Notes: a model not told the origin generated them from the letters alone. DNA of 15,290 nucleotides from Chitinispirillaceae bacterium (GCA_016926315.1 JAFGOU010000383.1:1-15290); one strand, 5' to 3'. Positions 1-6,901 are shown, numbered from the stretch's first letter. A program made the numbers and translations.

Positions 1-1509
1 AAACTCGCCTATGCGGGATACGATTCCTCCGGGTACGGGATCTTCATGCTTGATTCGATCGAACCCCGGTCGGGCGGCACTGTTGACAAGGCGCTGGCCA
101 ACCGCCGGCCTCTCGAAAAAGCGGCCCCTGTGCCGATTACCTACCCCGAGCCGAAACCCTACGTTCACCGACTGCGGCAATTCCTCTGCATTCCCACGGC
201 CGTTGTCGAGCAGCTCGTTTCCACCGAAAGCAACGTCTTCGCCGGAAGCTCGCGGTTCAAGGCCGGAGCCGTCATGAACTGGCTGGAACCCGCGTCGTGG
301 ATGGGGAAAGGTAGCGAAATCGGGGGTTATTTCCTCCTCGAGCCGCACCGGCTCTACCAGTTTATCAACCTTGACGTGGGCGGTATCGACCTGCGCCGGA
401 CCTATGACGCCGGCATTTTTTCCTCCACCAGCCGCCTCCCTCTTACCCTTACCTTCGATTACCTCATCAGGGGAATCGCGGGAGAGGAGTCGTTTTTAAA
501 TGATATCGATTCAAGCATCGTGGAGGTGATGCCGTATAACGTCCAGATACACAATGCCTACGCCCTTGTTTCGCACTATTTCGGCGGCGGCGGCGGCGCG
601 CTCTCCGGTTCCGACGACCAGCTTGCCGTCCACGCCCTTGGCGGCTGGAACCGGTATGACGTCACCGTGGATCCTGAGGATTTCAAGTCAGTGGGGTACA
701 ATCTCGGCAAGGGGTACCGCGCCGGCGCACTGGCGACCATGAGCGGACGCGCCATCGACTCCCGCGCCTCCATCTCGCCGCGCGGCCTGGCGCTCAAGAC
801 GCAGTATAACTACTGGCACCAGTACTCGCTCAAGGAGGAGAACAGCTTTTCGACCAACACCTCGTTTCTCGAAGAACTATACGACACCTACCGGTTTCAC
901 GAGGCGGTCGGTCACCTCCTGCTCGGCATCAATGCGCCGTGGTACGCGCGCCACAGTATTTATGCCGACGTGCGCGGCAACGCTATCGACATTATCAAAC
1001 AGGACACCGTGTTTCCCTCATTTTACCTGCCGGTGGCATGGGTCCCGGGATACACCTACTATTTCCGCAAGGAACGACTTAAGGACAGGAATGGAATAAT
1101 CGACACCCTTCCCGTGGACACGGTCCTTGTCACCGGCAATGCGGTCATCAGCGCCACCCTCTCCTACCGCTTCCCGCTCTCCCCTTCGCTTATCGACAAG
1201 CGGATCGGAATCCTCTACCTCGAAAAAATCTACGGTACCCTGAACCTGAGCGGCGGCGCAGGATTCGACCATCCCTCCCGTTTTCTCGACTTCAACCGTG
1301 ACGACTGGCTCGTTTCCTATGGCGCGGAGCTTCGGCTCCAGGCTTCGACCTTCAACGGCATGCCGCTGGCGGTCAAAATACGCTGGGACCGCGGCATCGA
1401 CCGGCCGGCGCCCATCGGCGGAGACCGGTTCACGCTCGGGATAGGGTTCGATTTCGACAACTGGGGGCTCATCATGATTCCTGATTACCGGTCGCCGCGG
1501 TTCAATTGA
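1..1509 (+). CDS. Outer-membrane beta-barrel protein, probably TolB-like propeller plus surface-antigen barrel (5'-truncated by window edge)
   Basis: The reading frame is open from base 1, so the first ATG (base 46) is internal and the N-terminus lies outside the window. The first visible residues (KLAYAGYDSSGYGIFMLD) look like the last blade of a TolB/WD40-type beta-propeller. A proline-rich linker follows (PVPITYPEPKPY). The remaining roughly 430 residues are rich in alternating aromatic and polar strands with Gly/Asn turns, as in bacterial surface-antigen (BamA-like) barrels; the segment SPRGLALKTQYNYW and the closing strands GGDRFTLGIGFDFDN fit that pattern. The protein ends YRSPRFN, without a terminal Phe. 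By family analogy it would sit in the outer membrane with the propeller in the periplasm, but its cargo or partner is unknown. It converges on the minus-strand operon to its right. Another large outer-membrane barrel is possible; the propeller call rests on only about 18 residues. Confidence 0.6.
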   Translation, partial: KLAYAGYDSSGYGIFMLDSIEPRSGGTVDKALANRRPLEKAAPVPITYPEPKPYVHRLRQFLCIPTAVVEQLVSTESNVFAGSSRFKAGAVMNWLEPASWMGKGSEIGGYFLLEPHRLYQFINLDVGGIDLRRTYDAGIFSSTSRLPLTLTFDYLIRGIAGEESFLNDIDSSIVEVMPYNVQIHNAYALVSHYFGGGGGALSGSDDQLAVHALGGWNRYDVTVDPEDFKSVGYNLGKGYRAGALATMSGRAIDSRASISPRGLALKTQYNYWHQYSLKEENSFSTNTSFLEELYDTYRFHEAVGHLLLGINAPWYARHSIYADVRGNAIDIIKQDTVFPSFYLPVAWVPGYTYYFRKERLKDRNGIIDTLPVDTVLVTGNAVISATLSYRFPLSPSLIDKRIGILYLEKIYGTLNLSGGAGFDHPSRFLDFNRDDWLVSYGAELRLQASTFNGMPLAVKIRWDRGIDRPAPIGGDRFTLGIGFDFDNWGLIMIPDYRSPRFN

Positions 1510-1527
1510 GGGGTGGGGGTCGCTCCG

Positions 1528-1683
1528 TTAGCTCGGCTTTTTTCTTCCGGGCTTGAACGGCAAAGGCTCCGTAACGACAAGCGCGCTCACCGCTTCCAAT
1601 TCCGGGTCCTTATGAATGAGTGTTCCACCGGTGAGCGAGGCTGTTGCGGCAATAAACGCATCGGCAAACGACAAACCGGTCAG
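1528..1683 (-). pseudogene. VapC-like PIN-domain toxin, C-terminal remnant
   Basis: The minus-strand frame from 1683 down to a TAA at 1530-1528 gives about 51 residues that read as the end of a PIN-domain ribonuclease: LTGLSFADAFIAATASLTGG, then TLIHKDPELEAV, then a short tail TEPLPFKPGRKKPS. In VapC proteins the Asp of the (Y/F)ADAF segment and the Asp of the (T/K)DPEF segment are two of the four metal-binding acids; both are visible here. The N-terminal half with the DTSxL motif is missing, and there is no start codon or ribosome binding site, so it cannot be a working toxin. It joins directly onto the end of a VapB-like fragment in a different frame, as expected if a deletion removed the gene boundary. 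This is a remnant of a type II toxin-antitoxin pair, recognised by motif only. Confidence 0.6.
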
Positions 1684-1823
1684 GCACGCGGACGCTCCCT
1701 GGTGCGATACCCTGCCAGGGCCTCAGACAAGCGGCAACCCTTATATTTTCCCCGTAATGCGCTAATCGGGTCTGATGGCAGGGGAACAACGGTTATGCTT
1801 TTCCCGTCATCTATCAATTCAAG
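1680..1823 (-). pseudogene. VapB/AbrB-family antitoxin, C-terminal remnant
   Basis: The minus-strand frame ending at the TGA at 1682-1680 encodes LELIDDGKSITVVPLPSD, then PISALRGKYKG, then LSEALAGYRTRE. This is the usual second half of an AbrB/MazE-fold antitoxin (strand pair LELIDDG.SITVVPL) followed by the toxin-binding tail (ALRGKYKG..L.EAL). The DNA-binding N-terminal swapped hairpin (roughly 25 to 30 residues) is absent: the similarity stops at base 1823, only 20 bases from the aroD stop codon, and no start codon fits. The frame runs on upstream through aroD, but that is a shadow. It lies in the order antitoxin then toxin, as in intact vapBC operons. Function is presumably lost. Confidence 0.6.
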
Positions 1824-1838
1824 ACGGCTAAAAGCCGT
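1824..1838 (-). terminator. Short perfect hairpin just after aroD
   Basis: ACGGCT and AGCCGT form a perfect 6-bp stem with a 3-base loop, starting 5 bases after the aroD stop codon at 1843. It may act as a weak transcription end for the hypE-hypD-aroD operon, but no run of T follows it on the minus strand, so an intrinsic terminator is not established. It also sits exactly at the left edge of the antitoxin remnant. Confidence 0.3.
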
Positions 1839-1842
1839 AATA

Positions 1843-2535
1843 TTATGCGCTCTTCTGATTGACGCCGGGCCGCCCCTCCAGCAGCTCCCCCACCGAAAGC
1901 TGCCCCGGCGCGACGGGCTTTGTGATATACCCGTAGGTGAACAGCGACCCATACTCGCACGCCCGCAGGCGGGAAAAGATTCCCGCCTCCCCCATGGCGA
2001 AGGCCACGATCGGGGTTGCGCAGGTTTTGGCGAATTCCAGCAGCCGCCACGCGTCCTCTTCGTCCCGGGCGGTGGTGACGACCTTGACGATCTGCGCGCC
2101 CTGGGCGATTGCGCGATCGACGATCGACTGCAGGCCCGGCGTGTCGGGTGTCGTTTCGAAATCGTGCTCTGACACCAGGACAACTTTTTTTTGTGACCGC
2201 GCGAGTTCGGTGACCGGCGCCGCATCGGTCGCACCGAGTTCGACGTCAACGCAATCGACAAATGGCAGGATCGCGGTGAATAGTTCGAGACGCCGTTCAC
2301 GGGTCCGCTCGTTCTCACGTACCGTACCGATCATGGGAAGGCCGACCGCGGCACTGATATCCGCGACATACCTGGCGATGCATTCCAGCGGTTTCTCGAT
2401 GAGGTCCGCGCGTATCTCGATGATGGCGAGGCCTTTTTTCCTTAAATCAAGGAGATCGGCGGATGGAACGATGGCGTCCACGACGCCCGCGACAAGGGGT
2501 TTGTTGCCGAGTGCAAGGGGTCCGAGGGAGATCAT
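1843..2535 (-). CDS. aroD: Type I 3-dehydroquinate dehydratase
   Basis: This 230-residue protein is predicted to convert 3-dehydroquinate to 3-dehydroshikimate (shikimate pathway, cytosol) through a Schiff base. The family residues are all in order: Glu40 and Arg42 in IIEIRAD, Arg73 in GTVREN, the His-base motif SEHDF with His124, Schiff-base Lys151 in IVKVVTTA, Arg189 in IFSRL, and the lid APGQLSV with Gln212. The lid Ser of the E. coli enzyme is Val here (KPVAPGQ). The length is slightly shorter than E. coli AroD (252). The ATG at 2535 is chosen because the frame upstream of it is only the hypD shadow; the ribosome binding site is weak. It begins 7 bases after the hypD stop and is surely co-transcribed with it. 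A biosynthetic gene behind a hydroxyproline dehydratase is unusual, and no direct pathway link is known. The C-terminus abuts the toxin-antitoxin remnant. Confidence 0.92.
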   Translation of the reverse strand: MISLGPLALGNKPLVAGVVDAIVPSADLLDLRKKGLAIIEIRADLIEKPLECIARYVADISAAVGLPMIGTVRENERTRERRLELFTAILPFVDCVDVELGATDAAPVTELARSQKKVVLVSEHDFETTPDTPGLQSIVDRAIAQGAQIVKVVTTARDEEDAWRLLEFAKTCATPIVAFAMGEAGIFSRLRACEYGSLFTYGYITKPVAPGQLSVGELLEGRPGVNQKSA

Positions 2536-2542
2536 ACCGGGC

Positions 2543-4909
2543 TCACACCCCTGTCTGTTCCGTCCTCTTGATGATCTCGTTCTGCAGCTCGATGCCCAGG
2601 TCGACAAAGTAATCGCTGTAGCCTGCGACACGGACGATGAGATCGCGGTATTTTTCCGGTTGTTTCTGCGCCTCAAGCAGCGTTTCCGCATTGACGACGT
2701 TAAACTGGATATGGTGGCCGTCCATGGTGAAATAGGAGCGCACGAGCTGGGTGAGCTTGCCCATCGCGGAATCGTCCTTGAAAAACTGCGGCGTGAACTT
2801 CTGGTTGAGGAGCGTGCCGCCGGTGCGCAGGTGGTCGAGCTTCGCCGCGGATTTGATCACGGCAGTGGGACCGTTGCGGTCCGCGCCCTGCACCGGCGAA
2901 ATGCCCTCGGAAACCGGTTCGAATGCCTTTCGGCCGTCAGCCGTGGCGCAGGTCACCTTGCCGAAATAGACATGACAGGTGGTGGGCAGGAGCAGTATCC
3001 GATAGGAACCACCCCTGGTGTTCGGCCTGCCGTTGAAGGCGCCGTAATAGATCTCGAACACGGCCCTGGCCAGGTCATCGGCACGGTCATCGTCATTTCC
3101 CCACTTCGGCGTCTTGTTCAGGAACACCTGGTGCAGCTCCTCATTCGTGCCGAAGTCAGCCTTGAGCAGGTCGCGCAACGCGGTCAGGCTTATCCGTTTC
3201 TCGTCATACACATTCTGCTTAATTGATGAAAGGCAATCGGTAATCGTTCCGATGCCAACGCCCTGCACGTACGAGGTGTTATACCGGGCCCCGCCGTTGT
3301 GATAGTCCCTGCCCCGGGCGATGCAGTCATCGATAAGTATCGAAAGAAAGGGTGCGGGCATGAATTCGGCATATACCCGTTCGATCAGGTTGCTGCCCCG
3401 GATCTTGATTCCGGCAAAATAGTCGAGCTGTTTCCTGTAGGCCGACAACAATTCGTCGAACGTGCCGAATGACGACGCGCCGCCGGTCTGGAGCCCGATC
3501 TTTTTTCCGGTACGCATGTCAACGCCGTCATTCATGGTTATTTCGAGTAGCTTCGGGAGGTTGAAATAACCGGTAAGGATATAGGCCTCCTTGCCGAACG
3601 CGCCGGTCTCCACGCAGCCGCTGGCCCCGCCTTCGCGTGCATCCTCGAGCGTTTTCCCCATGCGCAGCATCTCCTGGATGATCGCGTCGGTATTGAACAC
3701 CGACGGCTGGCCGTAACCGGTCTTGATGATCTGCAGCGCGCGCCTGATGAACGCGTCCGGATTTTTCTTGCTCACCTGCACCATTGAGCTCGGCTGCAGG
3801 AGCCGCATCTCCTCGACCACGTCGAGGATCATATAGGTCATGTCATTGACCGCGTTGGAGCCGTCGGGTTTTACGCCGCCGACGTTGATAAGCGCAAAAT
3901 CGGTATAGGTGCCGCTCTCCTCGGCGGTCACACCCACCTTTGGCGGCACCGGCTGGTTGTTGAACTTTATCCAGAGGGCGTGGAGTATCTCCTTCATCCG
4001 GTCCCGTGTAAACGCCTCCTCCGCAAGCGCCTTCTCGTAAAACGGCAGCAGGTGCTGGTCGAGCCTGCCCGGGTTGAACGAGTCCCAGGTGTTGAATTCC
4101 GTGACGACGCCGAGGTGCACGAACCAGTAGTACTGGACCGCCTCCCAGAAATCGCGGGGCGCTTCCGCAGGTACGCGCCGGCAGTTTGCAGCGATGCGTT
4201 CCAGCTCCTTTTTACGCAGCGGGTCGCTCTCGCCGTGCGCCAGGGTTTCCGCGGTTTCCGCGTAACGCTCCGCAAACCTGATGAGTGCCCGCGCCGAGAT
4301 CTTCATTCCTTTCAGTTCCTCGTTTCTCATGAACGCCTGCGGATCGTTCACCCAGTCGATGGCGCACATGGCTGATTCCATGTCACGGATGAAATCGCGG
4401 AACCCTTTCCGGTAGATCTTTCCGTCAAGGACCGTATGGCCTGGAGCGCGCTGCTCCATGAATTCAGTGAAAATACCCGCTTCATAGGCAGCTTTCCACT
4501 CGTCGGGAAGAAGAGAAAACAGCCGTTCGCGCAGGGATTTACCCTGCCAGAACGGAATGATCGTCTGCTCGTACCGCTCGCGGGTCTTTTTATCCACCAC
4601 ATAGGGCGTTTTTTCCCGCGAATTGAGCATGTCAAGATCTTTCAGGCTGTGTATCGTGATCTCCGGATAGGTCGGGACCGCGCGGGGAGCGTGTCCGCGC
4701 TCGCCCACCACCAGCTCGCCCTCGCCGATATACACGGTTTTATGCTCCATAAGGTGTTTAAACGCCATGGCGCGTTTAACCGGCTCGGAAAGATTGGCCG
4801 CGTTGCCGCTCTTATAAAAGGCGGTCAGCAGTTCGGCCCGTTCCGCTGAAACACTCGGCGGCGTATTCACCGACTGCTCGCGCAACTTCTTGATCCGTTC
4901 TGTTGTCAT
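2543..4909 (-). CDS. hypD: Glycyl radical trans-4-hydroxy-L-proline dehydratase
   Basis: This 788-residue glycyl radical enzyme is predicted to dehydrate trans-4-hydroxy-L-proline to pyrroline-5-carboxylate. The PFL-like domain carries the thiyl motif ASGCVETG (Cys432, Glu434), and the C-terminal radical motif is VRVAGYSDYF (Gly763). Residues I remember as the active site of Clostridioides difficile HypD (His160, Asp278, Ser334, Phe340, Cys434, Glu436, Tyr450, Thr645, Gly765) all occur here at the same spacing, exactly 2 lower. The segment TEFMEQRAPGHTV also matches that enzyme closely. The length equals the family norm (about 789). The ATG at 4909 is preferred over the GTG at 4915 because GGGGGA lies 6 bases before the ATG but touches the GTG. 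It starts 2 bases after the hypE stop. The enzyme is oxygen-sensitive. Other GRE dehydratases or sulfolyases are less likely given the residue match. Confidence 0.9.
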   Translation of the reverse strand: MTTERIKKLREQSVNTPPSVSAERAELLTAFYKSGNAANLSEPVKRAMAFKHLMEHKTVYIGEGELVVGERGHAPRAVPTYPEITIHSLKDLDMLNSREKTPYVVDKKTRERYEQTIIPFWQGKSLRERLFSLLPDEWKAAYEAGIFTEFMEQRAPGHTVLDGKIYRKGFRDFIRDMESAMCAIDWVNDPQAFMRNEELKGMKISARALIRFAERYAETAETLAHGESDPLRKKELERIAANCRRVPAEAPRDFWEAVQYYWFVHLGVVTEFNTWDSFNPGRLDQHLLPFYEKALAEEAFTRDRMKEILHALWIKFNNQPVPPKVGVTAEESGTYTDFALINVGGVKPDGSNAVNDMTYMILDVVEEMRLLQPSSMVQVSKKNPDAFIRRALQIIKTGYGQPSVFNTDAIIQEMLRMGKTLEDAREGGASGCVETGAFGKEAYILTGYFNLPKLLEITMNDGVDMRTGKKIGLQTGGASSFGTFDELLSAYRKQLDYFAGIKIRGSNLIERVYAEFMPAPFLSILIDDCIARGRDYHNGGARYNTSYVQGVGIGTITDCLSSIKQNVYDEKRISLTALRDLLKADFGTNEELHQVFLNKTPKWGNDDDRADDLARAVFEIYYGAFNGRPNTRGGSYRILLLPTTCHVYFGKVTCATADGRKAFEPVSEGISPVQGADRNGPTAVIKSAAKLDHLRTGGTLLNQKFTPQFFKDDSAMGKLTQLVRSYFTMDGHHIQFNVVNAETLLEAQKQPEKYRDLIVRVAGYSDYFVDLGIELQNEIIKRTEQTGV

Positions 4910-4911
4910 AT

Positions 4912-5829
4912 TCACTCCCCCAGTGTGACGGAAAAACCGTTTTTCCTGAATTCGTGCACAATGGCCGCCACCGCATCGTCTCCCAGCGGGACCATGTCGC
5001 TTACCGGATAATCCAGACCGCTTCGATGGTACTTCTGCCTGCCGCCCTGGTGAAAATTCAGCAGGGAAACGTTCTTCAAACCCGGCAGGCCTTTCAATAA
5101 GGCAATACTATCAAATATATTTCGCTCTGACGCAACAATGCCAGGAATCAGAGGAATGCGGATTAAAACCTCTTTATGCCCCTCGGCCAGTCTCTTCAGG
5201 TTCTCCAAAATGGTCCTGTTCGATACGCCGGTATACCTTTTATGCGCCGCATCATCCACCAGCTTGATATCATAGAGGAAAAGATCGGTTGCCGGTAAAA
5301 GCGGCGCCATGACCTTCCATGACGCATACCCACACGTATCCACCGCAGTATGGATCCCGGCCTCCTTGCACCTGGCCAGCAAAACCTTGAGAAACCGGTG
5401 CTGCATCAGCGGCTCACCGCCGGAAAAAGTGACCCCGCCGCCGGAGGTATCGAAAAAAACACGGTCCTTGATGACCGCGGCCACCACATCGTCTGCATCC
5501 ATGCGGCGCCCGATAAGCCGGAACGCTTCCGTAGGACACTGCCGGGCACACTCTTCGCACAGGTCGCAGGTATCTCCGTCAATGACCCAGCCGCTGTCAG
5601 TCCGGTGCAGTGCGCCCTTGGGGCAGGAAACAGCGCACTGATGCCGGTCTCCCATGCAGCGCCGCTCCTCCCAGAATACCTGCGGCCTGTCCGACAACCC
5701 CTCGGGATTATGACACCAGACGCACCTGAGCGGACACCCCTTGAAAAACACCGTGGTGCGAATGCCGGGGCCGTCGTTGATCGAAAACCGCTTTATGTCG
5801 AATATGGTGCCTGATTGGGATTCGTTCAT
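4912..5829 (-). CDS. hypE: Glycyl radical enzyme activase (radical SAM)
   Basis: This 305-residue protein is predicted to install the glycyl radical on HypD by reductive cleavage of S-adenosylmethionine. The radical-SAM cluster motif C-x3-C-x2-C is at residues 32-39 (GCPLRCVWCHNPEG), the SAM-binding GGE motif is in VTFSGGEPL (about 134-141), and YDIKLVD and the late strands match other activases. Between residues 58 and 98 lies the two-cluster ferredoxin insert typical of non-PFL activases. The second half is canonical (C88-x2-C91-x2-C94-x3-C98-P). The first half has only C58-x6-C65-x3-C69-P, one Cys short. The start at 5829 gives the standard N-terminus (IFDIKRFSINDGPGIRTT); AGGAG lies 12 bases upstream, rather far. 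The frame stays open to 6138, but that stretch contains the promoter and is not conserved-looking. It is the first gene of the operon. Confidence 0.9.
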   Translation of the reverse strand: MNESQSGTIFDIKRFSINDGPGIRTTVFFKGCPLRCVWCHNPEGLSDRPQVFWEERRCMGDRHQCAVSCPKGALHRTDSGWVIDGDTCDLCEECARQCPTEAFRLIGRRMDADDVVAAVIKDRVFFDTSGGGVTFSGGEPLMQHRFLKVLLARCKEAGIHTAVDTCGYASWKVMAPLLPATDLFLYDIKLVDDAAHKRYTGVSNRTILENLKRLAEGHKEVLIRIPLIPGIVASERNIFDSIALLKGLPGLKNVSLLNFHQGGRQKYHRSGLDYPVSDMVPLGDDAVAAIVHEFRKNGFSVTLGE

Positions 5830-5858
5830 GATCCTGATCCGCTCCTGTAGGTGCTTAG

Positions 5859-5903
5859 GGCGTTTTGAACGACAAACTATTGTCGATCCGCTGAAAAAAC
5901 GCC
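5859..5903 (-). promoter_or_regulatory. Nested inverted repeat in the hypE leader
   Basis: Two nested perfect inverted repeats lie between the hypE promoter and its ribosome binding site: outer arms GGCGTTTT (5859-5866) and AAAACGCC (5896-5903), and inner arms CGACAA (5870-5875) and TTGTCG (5880-5885) around a 4-base loop. If transcription starts upstream of 5903 the RNA would fold into one long two-part stem. If it starts near 5896, as the best promoter match predicts, only the inner stem is transcribed and the outer repeat would be a DNA-level element. Its function is unknown. Confidence 0.4.
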
Positions 5904-5931
5904 TTATATCGATATCCTTACATAGTGTCGC
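5903..5931 (-). promoter_or_regulatory. Putative sigma-70-type promoter for hypE-hypD-aroD
   Basis: On the minus strand, GCGACA (5931-5926, 4 of 6 to the -35 consensus) and TATAAG (5908-5903, 5 of 6 to the -10 consensus) are separated by 17 bases. The predicted start is near 5896, giving a leader of about 67 bases. The -35 element overlaps the palindrome at 5929-5943, a classic repressor arrangement. This is a consensus match by eye only. Confidence 0.4.
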
Positions 5932-5943
5932 GCCAATGGCGCG
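5929..5943. promoter_or_regulatory. Palindromic operator candidate upstream of hypE
   Basis: CGCGCCAATGGCGCG is a perfect 7-bp inverted repeat around one central base. It overlaps the putative -35 box of the hypE promoter and lies about 100 bases before the start codon. Six of its seven half-site positions match the palindrome over the GH43 ribosome binding site (6988-7002), also with a one-base centre, which suggests a shared dimeric regulator. The regulator gene is not in the window. Confidence 0.45.
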
Positions 5944-6218
5944 CCTGCCTTTCCGTGAAGTCTTGAAAGGCATGTGGAACCTGTATAATGAAAATATACG
6001 CTGAAAGCCGAGCGACAGACGCTTATGCCGCAAAGCCGCCGTACAACCATTTTTCCATCTTACGATAAAATAACTGAATTTCCGATACACTGGGGAATTC
6101 CCGTTGAATGGGCGCACGGGCATCGTCAGGTGAAGCATGACGGGAGATCGCCGTCCAGGTCGGCTAGGAGGCGACAGCGGAACTCGCCAGGCTGCGGGAA
6201 AAGGCGGCCCTTTTGGCC
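5944..6218. other. Non-coding stretch between hypE promoter region and the minus-strand barrel gene
   Basis: No gene is supported here. Open frames exist on both strands (for example 6025-6222 on plus, and the upstream extension of hypE on minus), but none has a ribosome binding site or recognisable motifs. A plus-strand TTGAAA (5963-5968) and TATAAT (5984-5989) pair has only a 15-base spacer and no gene to serve. The right end holds a weak hairpin after the barrel gene (6201-6220). Confidence 0.5.
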
Positions 6219-6220
6219 TT
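6201..6220 (-). terminator. Weak terminator-like hairpin at the end of the 6219-6824 gene
   Basis: AAGGC (6201-6205) and GCCTT (6216-6220) can pair around a 10-base loop that overlaps the stop codon. On the minus strand it is followed by a short TTTT-like tail before CCC. The stem is short and the tail brief, so termination here is uncertain. Confidence 0.25.
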
Positions 6221-6824
6221 AGAAATGCGCGATAACCGCCACGGTCGGCGAGAGCATGGGTTTCAGCCCTGCCTCAAGCCTGATCGTACTGCTGTAGCCT
6301 TCCACCCAGCGCGCATCGAGTTGCATGCCGAATAGTCGCTCGGTCAACCGCACCTCCCAGCGTTTTCCAAAGCGGAAATCGAAACGCACCGGCCAGGTGA
6401 TCCCCCCGCTGTGGACCAGATACCGGGAGTACTCCTGCCTTGCCGTCTCGCTTCCAATGGTGCGCCAGGTCATGGGAGGAAAGCCATAGTTGAAATAAAC
6501 ATCGGGTCCCCAGAAAATGTCTGTTCTTTTCCCGGTAAAAAGTGCGCTGAACCAGGCGATGTCGAGGCCGATGGAATTGAACTGCGTATGCAGCAGGTAG
6601 TCCCTGCGGAAATACGCCTCGCCCCGGCAGCGCAGCGGCAGGGCGACGAGCACCTCGTGATGTTCCTTGAATCGGAAACAGAAGGCAGGGGAGATGCCTG
6701 CGAAATAGTCGGTCTTATACAGGTCGGCGGCGACATTCCCCTCCAGTGCCAGGGAGAAATCACCGGCGGAAAGCGCGAGGGGGAAGATCAGCAGGGGAAA
6801 GAGTCCGGTGACGGGTATCCGCAT
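6219..6824 (-). CDS. Unknown small outer-membrane beta-barrel protein
   Basis: This is a 201-residue exported protein. The N-terminus MRIPVTGLFPLLIFPLALSA is a clear Sec signal peptide with cleavage expected soon after SAGDF. The rest consists of alternating amphipathic strands rich in Tyr, Phe, Trp and Arg with Gly/Asn turns and no long helix, and the last residue is Phe (VAVIAHF), the usual BAM-recognised end of outer-membrane barrels. The size suggests about 8 strands. AAGGA lies about 6 bases before the ATG at 6824; ATG 6830 and TTG 6842 are alternative starts but fit the ribosome binding site less well. It is transcribed away from the GH43 lipoprotein gene, with 187 bases between them that probably hold two promoters. 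I do not recognise the family. A role in sugar or glycopeptide passage is possible from context only. Confidence 0.75.
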   Translation of the reverse strand: MRIPVTGLFPLLIFPLALSAGDFSLALEGNVAADLYKTDYFAGISPAFCFRFKEHHEVLVALPLRCRGEAYFRRDYLLHTQFNSIGLDIAWFSALFTGKRTDIFWGPDVYFNYGFPPMTWRTIGSETARQEYSRYLVHSGGITWPVRFDFRFGKRWEVRLTERLFGMQLDARWVEGYSSTIRLEAGLKPMLSPTVAVIAHF

Positions 6825-6867
6825 ATTCATCCTTGGAAGCAAATAAGCAATCTCACGGGGAATATAT

Positions 6868-6901
6868 ATTTTAGTATCCGTTTGGGAAATCCCTCAAACG
6901 G
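6868..6901 (-). promoter_or_regulatory. Putative promoter of the barrel gene with an inverted repeat
   Basis: On the minus strand TTGAGG (6897-6892) and TAAAAT (6873-6868) lie 18 bases apart, about 45 bases before the start codon. An inverted repeat with arms CCGTTTG (6878-6884) and CAAACGG (6895-6901) fills the spacer and overlaps the -35 box, so it could be an operator. Its sequence differs from the two CGC-N-CCA palindromes nearby. Confidence 0.35.

Noticed and set aside
1520..1545. Terminator for the first plus-strand gene (T6 run)
   Set aside because: Only a 3-bp stem can be formed before the T run, and the Ts are explained as Lys codons of the VapC remnant on the other strand.
1513..2172. 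Long plus-strand open frame after the first gene
   Set aside because: It lies opposite aroD and the vapBC remnant, has no ribosome binding site, and its protein is Arg-rich without recognisable motifs. It is a shadow.
1937..3226. 429-codon plus-strand open frame
   Set aside because: It lies fully antisense to aroD and hypD, both of which have complete family motifs.
5963..5989. Plus-strand TTGAAA / TATAAT promoter
   Set aside because: The spacer is only 15 bases, no plus-strand gene follows, and the nearest plus-strand open frame (6025-6222) has no ribosome binding site.
5830..6138. Upstream extension of hypE by 103 codons
   Set aside because: The added part precedes the normal activase N-terminus, overlaps the promoter, operator and leader repeats, and has no motif. 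The standard start is at 5829.
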